From assembly GCF_018614415.1 (NCBI RefSeq), contig NZ_JAGGOO010000046.1, positions 1 through 64,000 on the forward strand: a DNA stretch of 64,000 nt, written 5' to 3'. Within the stretch, counting starts at the first letter, position 1, and each line of letters starts with the position of its first letter. The stretch comes from Streptomyces sp. ISL-12 (GTDB taxonomy: Bacteria > Actinomycetota > Actinomycetes > Streptomycetales > Streptomycetaceae). A program made the position numbers and the translations under genes. The notes under the pieces are model-generated. The model did not search any database. It was not told the DNA's origin and was given only the letters and a program-made list of their open reading frames with translations. Shown here in pieces: positions 27,101 through 35,005 of the stretch.

Positions 27101-27352
27101 AGCGGCGTACCGGTACACCCGCCCCTGCGACTCGTACGGCCTGCGGAGCGCATGCAACTCCCCCTCACAGACGGGACAACGACGCCCCACCCGTTCCTCG
27201 TAGACCCAGCCGGGCTCGACGAACCGCGCCGGGAGCACCCCGCCCAGGGCGACACCCCACCGCCGCCACACCACCTCGGCGACGGACCCCTCCGCGCCCG
27301 CCCCCGACTGTGCCGGGACGCCCCCGTCCATCACTCCGTCCGCGCTGCGCAT
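24188..27352 (-). CDS. Ski2-like SF2 helicase with N-terminal zinc finger
   Basis: A 1054-residue protein. A zinc-binding pair C59-x2-C62 and C87-x2-C90 lies in the N-terminal domain (CPVC...CPAC). The helicase core has Walker A VAPTGAGKTPIG (near 320), VVDEIHLLGD (DEIH box, near 420), GLSATVAN, then the second RecA domain with VLVFCGSKRR, TSTVAAGVNLPAR and QMFGRAGRIG (motif VI, near 630). The C-terminal ~350 residues include winged-helix and helical parts typical of Ski2/Hel308-like enzymes, plus an acidic stretch. It is on the same strand as jetABCD and ends 187 bp upstream of jetA. Similar helicases occur in several phage-defence systems. I cannot assign it to a named one, so a defence role rests on context. 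Confidence 0.7.
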   Translation of the reverse strand: MRSADGVMDGGVPAQSGAGAEGSVAEVVWRRWGVALGGVLPARFVEPGWVYEERVGRRCPVCEGELHALRRPYESQGRVYRYAALICPACPTAFSLADLGVKTYDQLTAAPSGSAPVPPGPCPSGLGVAVTAIRVPGQFPGAVRGGHRPAWPEDLAVPEQAEKRALLWCKVTDPDWCPTEEAVAAAEDVRVILPEGPGYDVLRSLLAGRGVPYRVSRYWEEAEQVGTVDELGGRTDLVVVGPRGAVPAAGPWAVAARDAFAAQWDALEELPEYDGATYVPVEKLVPAEWAALLPHPAFNPAQAAAVPVVREGTGHLVVVAPTGAGKTPIGMVAALDAHARGKKAAWLVPQRSLTDELDRELQLWRRRGLRVVRLTGEAAVDTELIRAADVWVATTEKFEAICRAGSLRDALAEVGCLVVDEIHLLGDPARGAVLEALLARVREDGTGARIVGLSATVANADEVAEWLGARLVRTAWRPTRLTWQLPVLPSVDEADWAARAAVRTEVAVRIARGVGADGGSVLVFCGSKRRVRATALALAADRGVPTGGVDADDAEVVQRLCTKAGVRLHYRDWPYKREAEQAFRTREADILVATSTVAAGVNLPARAVIVADTTIGLDRVEVSMVQQMFGRAGRIGAGEREGWAFLLADPAERAHWQARLAAGYTVRSRLGDHLPDHLLAEAVQERVCSVEEAQRWWAGTLAAHQGNAGVEPLREAERFLTTAGCLRTVADEDHWETSPLGRLTSRFMVDAALADELATAVREAPVPEDAFTAERLLAALLSTRLPVLEQAPFTDRARTALRRVLREAEQQHEEPEESGEPAEDEPKAVAGDLARAVLHLVADRPRLFRGRPGYVLGIPVDSMTGILAEAQRYLAWLGAQGPLGTVHPWAAVVVGDLAQRIRWRTLGPGRGAGRLLWMCERMATAPLAADLVPRMWRAARARGVEAPDWNGTTPPNDCTLPPDRYRELLAERATGVRLDLREDRVRVTAPPGSVIRLWNGTTTTLHSGDGEENTLLLPPDDPSDLSAGRTGAAVFTRGDRLGTGWLGVYAAIRL

Positions 27353-27626
27353 ACCGCGACTGTGGCATGTCGTGATCTACACCCGCAGGCGGTTCATCCG
27401 TCTTCCACCACTACGGGTTCCACCACTATGAGCGAGGCTTGTGCTCAACCGGCCAAGGAGTCACGGTCTCGCCGCGCGACGCCTACGGACGGCGCGTTGT
27501 CGAGCGGCCACAACAGCACGGCACCCTGACCAGTATCCGCCGAGCCCACGTCATCCCGCACCGTGCACCAACGCCGCACAGACCGGCCCCGGCTGGATCG
27601 GCCGTCACGGCTGTTGTCGTAGGTCG

Positions 27627-27802
27627 CGAGGTCCAGGGCCGACGCAGCCAAGGCCGAGGCCGCCAAGGCGGTCGCCGACGCGGCCGATCACGCGTACACG
27701 ACCGCGCAGGCGGCCAAGGGCGTCGGCGCCTCCACGCAGCAGATCACCGCGCCGGCCGACGACGCGATACAGCTCGGCTCGCCCTACTGGGACGGCCGGT
27801 AG
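27627..27802 (+). pseudogene. 3' fragment of an Ala-rich repeat (ALF/toxin-like) protein
   Basis: Immediately after a stop, a start-less frame encodes an Ala/Lys-rich coil (AAKAEAAKAVADAADHAYTT) followed by TQQITAPADDAIQLGSPYWD. I associate this with large Streptomyces secreted ALF-repeat or polymorphic-toxin-like proteins. It is only about 58 codons and ends at TAG 27800-27802. It is probably a leftover from a recombination event near the right end of element A. The remaining 27353-28115 shows no intact gene. Confidence 0.35.
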
Positions 27803-27910
27803 TGAAGCAGCGCGTCGTCGCCCGCGCCTCAGGAAAACCCGGCCGACCGCGCGATTGTACGGATGGCACAACTCCCATGCGAAATCCGCGAGGCTGACCG
27901 AGGAACCATC

Positions 27911-27948
27911 TGCACGCCCTCTGCACGCCTGGCCACCAAATGGCCACC
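27911..27948 (+). promoter_or_regulatory. Putative integrase arm sites at the right end of element A
   Basis: Two kinds of 11-bp-period repeats lie side by side: TGCACGCC at 27911 and 27922, and GGCCACC at 27931 and 27942. The GGCCACC pair has exactly the spacing of the pair at 14461/14472, close to the other att copy of the element. They lie about 205 bp from the tRNA att core, a typical arm distance. Confidence 0.4.
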
Positions 27949-28115
27949 AGCTCGAACCGGACGGGGGCGGGGAGATCGACAGCCATGAACAAATGCCGAG
28001 GTCACAGCCCCGCAATCCACAGCCGCCACTGGCCGTCAACTCCACACCTACGCATTGCGATGCACAGACTGCACGTGCCCGATTGGCCCGAATTCCAAGG
28101 TCAACCAAAACAAGA

Positions 28116-28145
28116 AACCCCAGGTCAGAGGCCTAACCTGGGGTT
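28116..28145 (-). terminator. Terminator of the intact tRNA-Thr
   Basis: A 10-bp stem (28116-28125 with 28136-28145), 9 bases beyond the tRNA 3' end, followed on the minus strand by a U-rich stretch read from 28107-28117. It resembles the hairpins at 14261 and 4124 in position and sequence. Confidence 0.75.
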
Positions 28146-28153
28146 CACCACAG

Positions 28154-28227
28154 AGCCGCCTTCGGGATTCGAACCCGAGACCTACGCATTACGAGTGCGT
28201 TGCTCTGGCCATCTGAGCTAAGGCGGC
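28154..28227 (-). tRNA. tRNA-Thr (anticodon CGU)
   Basis: A complete 74-nt cloverleaf: acceptor GCCGCCT/AGGCGGC, D arm with GCTCAGATGG, anticodon stem ACGCA/TGCGT enclosing CTCGTAA (anticodon CGU, reads ACG), and T arm with GGTTCGAATCC. No CCA is encoded. Its 3' half (28153-28195) is the attachment core shared with 4161 and 14299. A -10-like TAGACT lies at 28271-28266, about 38 bases upstream. Confidence 0.97.
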
Positions 28228-28356
28228 GTGTCCTGCGCACCAGGGTGCGATCAGCGACGTCGGTAAGTCTACACAGTTTCGCGGGGTGCTTCGTACCGGC
28301 CCCGGGTGGGCCCCGGAGCCGGTGCGGGGCCGGTGCGGGGCCGGTGCACGGGCCGG

Positions 28357-29931
28357 CTACGAGCAGCGCTTTCCGTCCGCCGGGGCGGTGCCCCGCAGGA
28401 GGTAGGTGTTGATCGTGGAGTCGACGCAGGTGCTGCCGCGGCCGTAGGCGGTGTGGCCGTCGCCGTCGTAGGTGAGGAGGCGGCCGGAGGAGAGCTGGGC
28501 GGCCAGGGACCGGGCCCAGCGGTACGGGGTCGCCGGGTCCCGGGTGGTGCCGACCACCACGATGGGTGAGGCGCCGTCGGCGGTGATGCGGCGGGGTTCG
28601 CCCGAGGGCTGGACCGGCCAGTACGCGCAGTTCAGGGAGGCCCAGGCGAGGCCCTCGCCGAAGACGGGGGACGCCTTCTCGAAGTCGGGGAGCGCGTCGC
28701 GGACCTCGCCGGGTGAGGAGAAGGCCGCCGGGAGGTCGAGGCAGTTCACGGCGGCGTTGGCGGACATGAGGTTGCTGTAGGTGCCGTCGGGGTCGCGCTC
28801 GTAGTAGCTGTCGGACAGGGCCAGCAGGCCGGTGCCGTCGTTCTTCCGCATCGCGGCCGTCAGGGCCTCGCGCAGCTGTGGCCAGGCGCCCTCGTCGTAC
28901 ATGGCGGCGATGACGCCCGTGGTGGCCAGGGACTCGGTGAGTGCGCGGCCGTCGGCGTCGCCGGTGCGGACCGGCCGGGCGTCCAGCTTCTCGAAGAACG
29001 CCTTCAGGTTCTTGCCCACCTGGTCGGGCGTGGTGCCCTTGCCGCCGAGCGGGCAGCCTGACCGCCGTACGCAGTCCTCGGCGAAGGACCGGAAGGCGGT
29101 GTCGAAGCCGGCTGTCTGCTCCCTGTTCAGCCGCCGGGCGGGGAGGGAGGGGTCCATCGCGCCGTCCAGCACCAGCCGGCCGACCCGGTCCGGGAACAGC
29201 CCCGCGTACGTCGCCCCGAGGAACGTCCCGTACGACGCCCCCACGTACGTCAGTTTCTCGTCGCCCAGCGCCCCGCGCAGCAGGTCCATGTCGCGGGCCG
29301 TCTCGACGGTCGAGACGTGCCGGAGCAGCTTGGGGGCATCGGTGGCGCAGCCCTCGGCGAAGTTCTTGTAGGCGGCGACGAGCGCCTCGGTCTCCCGCTC
29401 GTCGTCCGGAGTGACGTCCGTCCGCGTGTACGCGTCCATCTTCCGGCCGTCGAGGCACTCCACGGGCTCGCTGCGGGCCACGCCCCTCGGGTCGACGGCC
29501 ACCATGTCGTAGCGGGCGCGGACCTCCTCGGGGTAGCCGACGCCGGCGTACTGCTGGAGGTAGCCGACCGCCGAGCCGCCCGGTCCGCCCGGGTTCACCA
29601 GCAGTGATCCCAGCCGCTTCCCCGGGCCGGTGGCCTTCTTGCGGGCCACGGCGAGGCGGATGTCCCCGCCGGACGGGCGCGCGTAGTCGAGGGGCGCCTT
29701 CATCGTGGCGCACTGGAAGCCGGGGACACCGCAGTCGCGCCAGCTCAGTTTCTGCCCGTAGTACGGCGACAGGCCCGACGGCGTGGCCCGTGGCAGCGCG
29801 GCCAGCGACGCTTCCGAGGCCGGGCCGGCGGAGGTCGACGCGCCCGTCGAGGAACACGCGGCGGCGAACAGCGCGGCGGTGAGGAGTGCGAGACCGGTAC
29901 GGGTTCTGCGGAGAGTGCGCCTTGTGTGCAT
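28357..29931 (-). CDS. Secreted lipoprotein alpha/beta-hydrolase, tripeptidyl aminopeptidase type
   Basis: A 524-residue protein with a lipoprotein signal (hydrophobic segment 13-25, lipobox LFAAAC, Cys26). It then has the Slp/Tap serine-protease fold: LLVNPGGPGGSAVGYL (oxyanion region), GASYGTFLG (nucleophile Ser near 232), VVGTTRDPATPY (Asp) and DGDGHTAYG (His). The C-terminal TAP-like domain has the usual STCVDSTINTYL. It probably trims tripeptides from secreted proteins at the cell surface. It is the first core gene after the tRNA and points towards it. GC-rich 12-bp repeats lie between its stop and the tRNA (28318-28352). Confidence 0.85.
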   Translation of the reverse strand: MHTRRTLRRTRTGLALLTAALFAAACSSTGASTSAGPASEASLAALPRATPSGLSPYYGQKLSWRDCGVPGFQCATMKAPLDYARPSGGDIRLAVARKKATGPGKRLGSLLVNPGGPGGSAVGYLQQYAGVGYPEEVRARYDMVAVDPRGVARSEPVECLDGRKMDAYTRTDVTPDDERETEALVAAYKNFAEGCATDAPKLLRHVSTVETARDMDLLRGALGDEKLTYVGASYGTFLGATYAGLFPDRVGRLVLDGAMDPSLPARRLNREQTAGFDTAFRSFAEDCVRRSGCPLGGKGTTPDQVGKNLKAFFEKLDARPVRTGDADGRALTESLATTGVIAAMYDEGAWPQLREALTAAMRKNDGTGLLALSDSYYERDPDGTYSNLMSANAAVNCLDLPAAFSSPGEVRDALPDFEKASPVFGEGLAWASLNCAYWPVQPSGEPRRITADGASPIVVVGTTRDPATPYRWARSLAAQLSSGRLLTYDGDGHTAYGRGSTCVDSTINTYLLRGTAPADGKRCS

Positions 29932-30063
29932 CCGGCGAGCGTAACGCTCCGCGACGGATTGAACGCCGTGCGTGCTCGATGTGCCACGGATGAGTTACCC
30001 GGCCCCCTCCCTCTCTGCTCCTCTCTCTGCCTCCGGTCTTTCCCGGGCTCCGGCGCCGTCCGC

Positions 30064-31269
30064 TCAGCCCGCTCTCAGTGCCATCGTCATCGCCTCCACG
30101 GCCAGCAGCGGCGCCACGTTGCGGTCCAGGGCCTCGCGGCAGGCGGCGATCGCCTCGATACGGCGGAGCGTGGCCTCCGGGGTGCCGGCGCGGGCCAGCC
30201 GCTCCAGGGCGTCCTCCGCGTCCGTGTTGGCGAGGGCGATCCGGGAGCCGAGCTGGAGGGCGAGGACGTCGCGGTAGAAGGCGGTGAGGTCGGTCAGGGC
30301 CAGGTCGAGGCTGTCGCGCTGGGTGCGGGTCCTGCGCCGTTTCTGCTTGTCCTCCAGGTCCTTCATCACGCCCGCCGTGCCGCGTGGCATCCGGCCGCCC
30401 TGGGCCGCGCCCAGTGCCGCCTTCAGCTCCTCCGTCTCCTTGCCGTCCACCTCCTCGGCGAGCTGCTTGGCGTCCTCGCTCGCCGCGTCGACCAGTTCCT
30501 GGGCGGCCTTGAGCGCGCCGCCGACCTCCTCGACGCGCTGCGGCAGCTTCAGCACGGCGGCGCGGCGCGCGCGGGCGGCGGGGTCGGTGGCCAGCCGCCG
30601 GGCCCGGTCGACGTGGCCCTGGGTGGCGCGGGCCGCGGCGGCGGCGACGTCCGGTTCGATGCCCTCGCGGCGTACGAGCATGTCGGCGACGGCGTCGACG
30701 GAGGGCGTGCTCAGGTTCAGGTGGCGGCAGCGGGAGCGGATCGTGGGCAGGACGTCCTCGATCGAGGGGGCGCACAGGAGCCAGACCGTGCGGGGGGCCG
30801 GTTCCTCGACGGCCTTGAGGACGGCGTTGGCCGACTTCTCGTTCAGCCGCTCGGCGTCCTCGACGAGGATGATCTGCCAGCGGCCGTTCGCCGGCGAGGT
30901 GAACGACTTGCGGACGGTGTCCCGCATGTCCTCCACCAGGATCTGCGAGCCCACCGCGGCGACCGTGCTGACGTCCGCGTGCGTGCCGACGAGCGCGGTG
31001 TGGCAGCCGTCGCAGAACCCGCAGCCGGGGACGCCGCCGAGCGCGCGGTCGGGGCTCACGCACTGCAGCGCGGCGGCGAAGGCCCGCGCCGTCCGTGTCA
31101 CGCCCGCGCCGGGCGGCCCGGTGAACAGCCAGGCGTGCGTCATCTTCGACGCCCCGGGCGGCGGGGTGTCGGCCGCGGCGGCCGTGACGAGGGCGTCGGC
31201 GTCCCGGGCGGCGGCGGTGAGCTGCTCGCTCACCCGCTCCTGCCCGACCAGGTCGTCCCATACGGTCAT
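30064..31269 (-). CDS. holB: DNA polymerase III delta' subunit
   Basis: A 401-residue clamp-loader subunit. The N-terminal AAA+ fold has FTGPPGAGVTRTARAFA, where the P-loop Lys is replaced, as in delta' proteins that do not bind ATP. A zinc-binding cluster follows (CVSPDRALGGVPGCGFCDGC), then LVEDAERLNEKSANAVLKAVEEP and RSRCRHLNL. It opens the sliding clamp with delta and tau/gamma. It is downstream of tmk in the same orientation, the order common in actinobacteria. The 256 bp between them hold no supported gene. Confidence 0.92.
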   Translation of the reverse strand: MTVWDDLVGQERVSEQLTAAARDADALVTAAAADTPPPGASKMTHAWLFTGPPGAGVTRTARAFAAALQCVSPDRALGGVPGCGFCDGCHTALVGTHADVSTVAAVGSQILVEDMRDTVRKSFTSPANGRWQIILVEDAERLNEKSANAVLKAVEEPAPRTVWLLCAPSIEDVLPTIRSRCRHLNLSTPSVDAVADMLVRREGIEPDVAAAAARATQGHVDRARRLATDPAARARRAAVLKLPQRVEEVGGALKAAQELVDAASEDAKQLAEEVDGKETEELKAALGAAQGGRMPRGTAGVMKDLEDKQKRRRTRTQRDSLDLALTDLTAFYRDVLALQLGSRIALANTDAEDALERLARAGTPEATLRRIEAIAACREALDRNVAPLLAVEAMTMALRAG

Positions 31270-31525
31270 GGGTCACGCCGTCCTTCCACGCACTCTCCGT
31301 GCCGCTGCCACTGCCCACGCGTTTCCGCGCACCGCCCGCGCGTGGTCTGTTCACCGCCCGTGCACTGTCCGCGCGCCATCTGTGCACTGCCGTGCCGCAG
31401 CTGTCCCTGTCGTCCGCGTCGCCTTCCGCGCCGCGTCCCTCCATTGTGGAGGCGACCACTGACAACGGACCGCCGACGGCCGCAACGCTGCCGGCCCTGA
31501 CGCCGTCGGCCCGGACGCCTGCCGG

Positions 31526-34500
31526 TCAGTGCCCCCGGCCGCCCCGGCCCCGGCGGCCTTCGTCGTCGCCGTCGTCCGCGCGCGGGCCGAGCAGTTCGTC
31601 CGCCAGCGTCGGCAGGTCGTCCAGCGGCGTCTCCTCGGCCCAGTCGGGCCGGGGCCTGCGCCGCGGGGCCTGCGGGACGCCGTCGGGGTCGACCTGCGGC
31701 AGCTCCCGCGTACGGTCCTCGCCGTCGCCCGGCCCGCCCTGCCCGCCCGACCTGTCCTGCCCGGCGCTCCGCTCCTCGTCCCGGAAGTAGCCCGGCGGGA
31801 CCCGGTCGGCCGGCGCGTCCTCGCGTACCTGGGGCAGCACGGCCGTCTCGTCGGCCGCACCGGGCGCCACCGACGGCAGCTCCGCCGTCACCTCAGCCTC
31901 GCCCGGCCGCACCGCCGGAAGCACCGCCGTCTCCTCCGCCGCGCTGGGCGAAGCGTCCGGAGCCGGCGGAACCGGCAGTTCAGCCGTCACCTCGGCCTCG
32001 GACACCCCGGACGACACCCCGGACGAAGACCCGGAGTGCCCGCCCGCGTCCTCGTCGTCCTTGAAGAGGCTGACGCGCTCCCCCCGCGCCCCGGCGGAAG
32101 GCCGGCCGGCGGGCTCGTCCCGCACCGGCCGCAGTACCGCCGTCTCATCCAGCGGACCGCCGGAGGCGTTGGTCGGCGTGACCAGCGGCGTCGGTACGGT
32201 CATCGCGTCCGGGGGCGTCGGGCGGCGGGGGGCGTCCGCCGCGGGCGGCGCCGTGGGCCGCGGTCCCGTCGCCGCCGCTGCCGCCGCCTGCTCCGCCGCC
32301 CGGCGGGCCTCCTCGGCGCGGAGCAACGCCTCCTCGGCCTTGCGCTGCTTCTCCAGGCGCTTGGCCTCGGCCTCGGCCCGCAGCCGCGCCTCTTCCTCGG
32401 CCCGCTTGCGCAGCCGCTCCTGCTCGGCCTTGTACCGGGCCTCCTCCTCGGCGCGTGCCTTCTCCTCCGCGAGCAGCCGCTGCCGTTCCTCCTCGGCCCT
32501 GCGGCGTGCTTCCTCGGCCCGCTGCCGGGCCTCCTCCGCCTGCCGTTCGGCCTCGCGCCGCTGCGCCTCCTCCAGCTCGCGCCGCTTGCGCTCTTCCTCC
32601 TCCTTGCGCAGCCGCTCCAGCTCCGCCAGGCGCTCACGCTCCAGCCGCTCTTCCTCGGCCTTGCGCGCGGCTTCCTCCTCCGCCTTGCGCCGCGCCTCCT
32701 CCTCGGCCTTGCGGCGCGCTTCCTCCCGGGCCTCGATCTCGGCCTCGGACAGCGGCAGCACCCGGTCGAGCCGGTGCCGTACGACGGTGGTGACGGCCTC
32801 GGGCTCCTGGCCGGCGTCGACCACCAGGTACCGCCCGGGGTCGGCGGCGGCCAGGGTCAGGAAACCGGCCCGTACGCGCGCGTGGAACTCGGCGGGCTCC
32901 GACTCCAGCCGGTCGGGCGCCTCGGTGAACCGTTCGCGGGCGGCCTCCGGCGAGACGTCCAGCAGGACCGTCAGGTGCGGCACCAGCCCGTTGGTCGCCC
33001 AGCGGTTGATGCGGGCGATCTCGGTCGGGGACAGGTCGCGGCCGGCCCCCTGGTAGGCCACCGAGGAGTCGATGTACCGGTCGGAGATGACGACCGCGCC
33101 GCGCTCCAGCGCGGGCCGGACCACCGTGTCGACGTGTTCGGCGCGGTCGGCGGCGTACAGCAGCGCCTCCGCGCGGTGCGACAGTCCGGCGCTGGAGACG
33201 TCCAGCAGGATGGAGCGCAGCCGCTTGCCGACCGGCGTCGCGCCCGGCTCGCGGGTGAGGACGACCTCGTGGCCCTTGCTCCGGATCCACTCGGCGAGCG
33301 CCTCGGCCTGGGTGGACTTCCCGGCGCCGTCACCGCCCTCCAGGGCGATGAAGAACCCGGTGGTCGCGGGCGCCTGCACCGGGTCGTCGCCGCCGAGCAG
33401 CGCGTCGCGCAGGTCGTGCCGCAGCGGCACCCCGGAGCGGTCGTCGACCTTGGCCAGCACCAGCGCCGCCACCGGCAGCAGCAGCGCGCCGACCAGCATC
33501 AGCGTGAACGCGGCGCCGCCGTGCGCGAAGACGAACTTGCCGTTCTCCAGCCGGTGCGGCCCGATGCCCGCGGCCACCAGCGGGGCGATCACGGCGGCGA
33601 GCGCCACGACGAACCGCACGCACGCGTGCAGGTGCTCGGTCGTCCGGGCCCGGCGGGCCTCCTCGGTCTCCTGGTCGAGCAGGGCGTGCCCCACATTGGC
33701 GGCCACACCCGCGCAGGCACCGGCCAGCGCCAGGAGCAGCAGCACGGTGGTGCCGTCCGGGACCAGGCCGGCGACCAGCAGGAGGATGCCCTCGACGGCG
33801 ATCGCCAGGGCCAGCAGCCGCCGGCGGGACAGCGAGGGCAGCAGGGCGGGCGCCGTGCGGATGCCGACGACCACGCCGCCGGTCAGCAGGCCCACCGCCA
33901 GCCCGTACAGCACCGGGCCGCCGCCCAGGTCCTTGGCTTGCAGGACGGCCACGGCGACCGCGGCGGCCACCGCGCCGGCGACCGCGGCACAGGCCAGCAC
34001 CAGCAGCGGCAGCACGCCGGTACGGCCCTTGTCGGCGCCCGTGCCGCTCTTCGGGCGGCGCAGCCCCTCCAGCGGCGACCGCGCGCGCGGGGTGCGCGTG
34101 GCGGGCAGTTCCAGGAAGGCCACCACCGACACGGACGCGGCGAACAGTCCGGCCGCGACGTACGAGGCGAGGGCCGCCTGGTGCTCGGCGAACCAGTCGA
34201 TCCCCGCACCGAGGAGGTTGTTGAGCAGCCCGGCGACGACGAGCGCCACCGCCGCGAGGGGCACCGACACGAAGCCGGTACGCAGCGACAGCCTGCGCAG
34301 CGTGTCCATGTGGTCGGGCAGCGGGCGCACCGTCGCGCCCTCCAGGGGCGGCGCCGGCAGCAGCGCGGGGGCCGCGCTCTCCCGGCACACCGTCCAGAAC
34401 CGCTCGGCGACGCCGACGACGAAGACGGTCGCCAGCAGGGCGGCGAGGGCGTCGTCCGGCGTCCAGTCGATCCACAGCGGCGCGACGATCAGCAGCGCCG

Positions 34501-34882
34501 CGCGCAGGCCGTCGGCCCCGACCATCGTCCAGCGGCGGTCCAGCGGACCGTCCTGCGAGGTGAGTGAGGTGAGCGGTCCGAGCAGTACGGCGCCGAAGAG
34601 CACGGTCGCCAGGATGCGCACGGCGAAAACGGTCGCCACTGCGAACGCCACGCCCCGGTAGCCACCGCCGAACGAGCCGACGGAGATGGCCGCCTGAACG
34701 GACAGCAGGACCAGGACCAGCAGGGCGAGCGTGTCGCCGACGCCGCCCACCAGATGGGCGCTCCACAAACGCCGCAACTGCGGCCGGCGCAACAGGGCAC
34801 GGATGGCGCGCTCGCGGGAGTCCGCCACCAGCGCGTCGTCAGGGGCCGGGTGTGAGGCCGTGGGCTGCTCGGCTCGCGTCAT
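31526..34882 (-). CDS. tmk: MFS-like membrane domain fused to thymidylate kinase
   Basis: A 1118-residue protein. Residues ~30-490 are a 12-helix, MFS-like membrane domain. Residues ~508-715 are thymidylate kinase: P-loop EGGDGAGKSTQ near 511-521, LTREPGATPVG (DRY/EPG loop), SDRYIDSSVAYQG, and PEAARERF in the lid. Residues ~725-880 are a continuous highly charged coiled coil (EEARRKAEEE repeats), and the rest is an acidic, disordered tail. The kinase makes dTDP from dTMP. The fusion is a known Streptomyces feature, and why it needs a transporter-like half is unclear. The start at 34882 gives a normal first membrane helix. Confidence 0.92.
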   Translation of the reverse strand: MTRAEQPTASHPAPDDALVADSRERAIRALLRRPQLRRLWSAHLVGGVGDTLALLVLVLLSVQAAISVGSFGGGYRGVAFAVATVFAVRILATVLFGAVLLGPLTSLTSQDGPLDRRWTMVGADGLRAALLIVAPLWIDWTPDDALAALLATVFVVGVAERFWTVCRESAAPALLPAPPLEGATVRPLPDHMDTLRRLSLRTGFVSVPLAAVALVVAGLLNNLLGAGIDWFAEHQAALASYVAAGLFAASVSVVAFLELPATRTPRARSPLEGLRRPKSGTGADKGRTGVLPLLVLACAAVAGAVAAAVAVAVLQAKDLGGGPVLYGLAVGLLTGGVVVGIRTAPALLPSLSRRRLLALAIAVEGILLLVAGLVPDGTTVLLLLALAGACAGVAANVGHALLDQETEEARRARTTEHLHACVRFVVALAAVIAPLVAAGIGPHRLENGKFVFAHGGAAFTLMLVGALLLPVAALVLAKVDDRSGVPLRHDLRDALLGGDDPVQAPATTGFFIALEGGDGAGKSTQAEALAEWIRSKGHEVVLTREPGATPVGKRLRSILLDVSSAGLSHRAEALLYAADRAEHVDTVVRPALERGAVVISDRYIDSSVAYQGAGRDLSPTEIARINRWATNGLVPHLTVLLDVSPEAARERFTEAPDRLESEPAEFHARVRAGFLTLAAADPGRYLVVDAGQEPEAVTTVVRHRLDRVLPLSEAEIEAREEARRKAEEEARRKAEEEAARKAEEERLERERLAELERLRKEEEERKRRELEEAQRREAERQAEEARQRAEEARRRAEEERQRLLAEEKARAEEEARYKAEQERLRKRAEEEARLRAEAEAKRLEKQRKAEEALLRAEEARRAAEQAAAAAATGPRPTAPPAADAPRRPTPPDAMTVPTPLVTPTNASGGPLDETAVLRPVRDEPAGRPSAGARGERVSLFKDDEDAGGHSGSSSGVSSGVSEAEVTAELPVPPAPDASPSAAEETAVLPAVRPGEAEVTAELPSVAPGAADETAVLPQVREDAPADRVPPGYFRDEERSAGQDRSGGQGGPGDGEDRTRELPQVDPDGVPQAPRRRPRPDWAEETPLDDLPTLADELLGPRADDGDDEGRRGRGGRGH

Positions 34883-34938
34883 GCGTTCAGCCTATCGGGA
34901 GCCACGGACAACACCGCCTCCCCGCCCGAACGTACGCG

Positions 34939-34967
34939 CGCCCCGACACCGAATCGATGCCGGGGCG
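34939..34967 (-). terminator. Hairpin downstream of topA
   Basis: Arms CGCCCCG (34939-34945) and CGGGGCG (34961-34967) pair with a 15-base loop, 39 bases after the topA stop. The stem is short and there is no clear U tract, so it could be a weak terminator or a processing hairpin between topA and tmk. Confidence 0.45.
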
Positions 34968-35005
34968 TTCGTTTCGCGAAGACAGACGTTCCCGAAGACA
35001 GAACC

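Noticed and set aside
27441..28136. Open frames of 150-230 codons at the right end of element A
   Set aside because: Arg/Pro-rich, no motifs; the only protein-like sequence is the short fragment at 27627-27802 in another frame.
28145..31465. 1106-codon minus-strand frame spanning tRNA, hydrolase and holB
   Set aside because: Arg/Gly/Pro-rich shadow frame crossing three well-supported genes.
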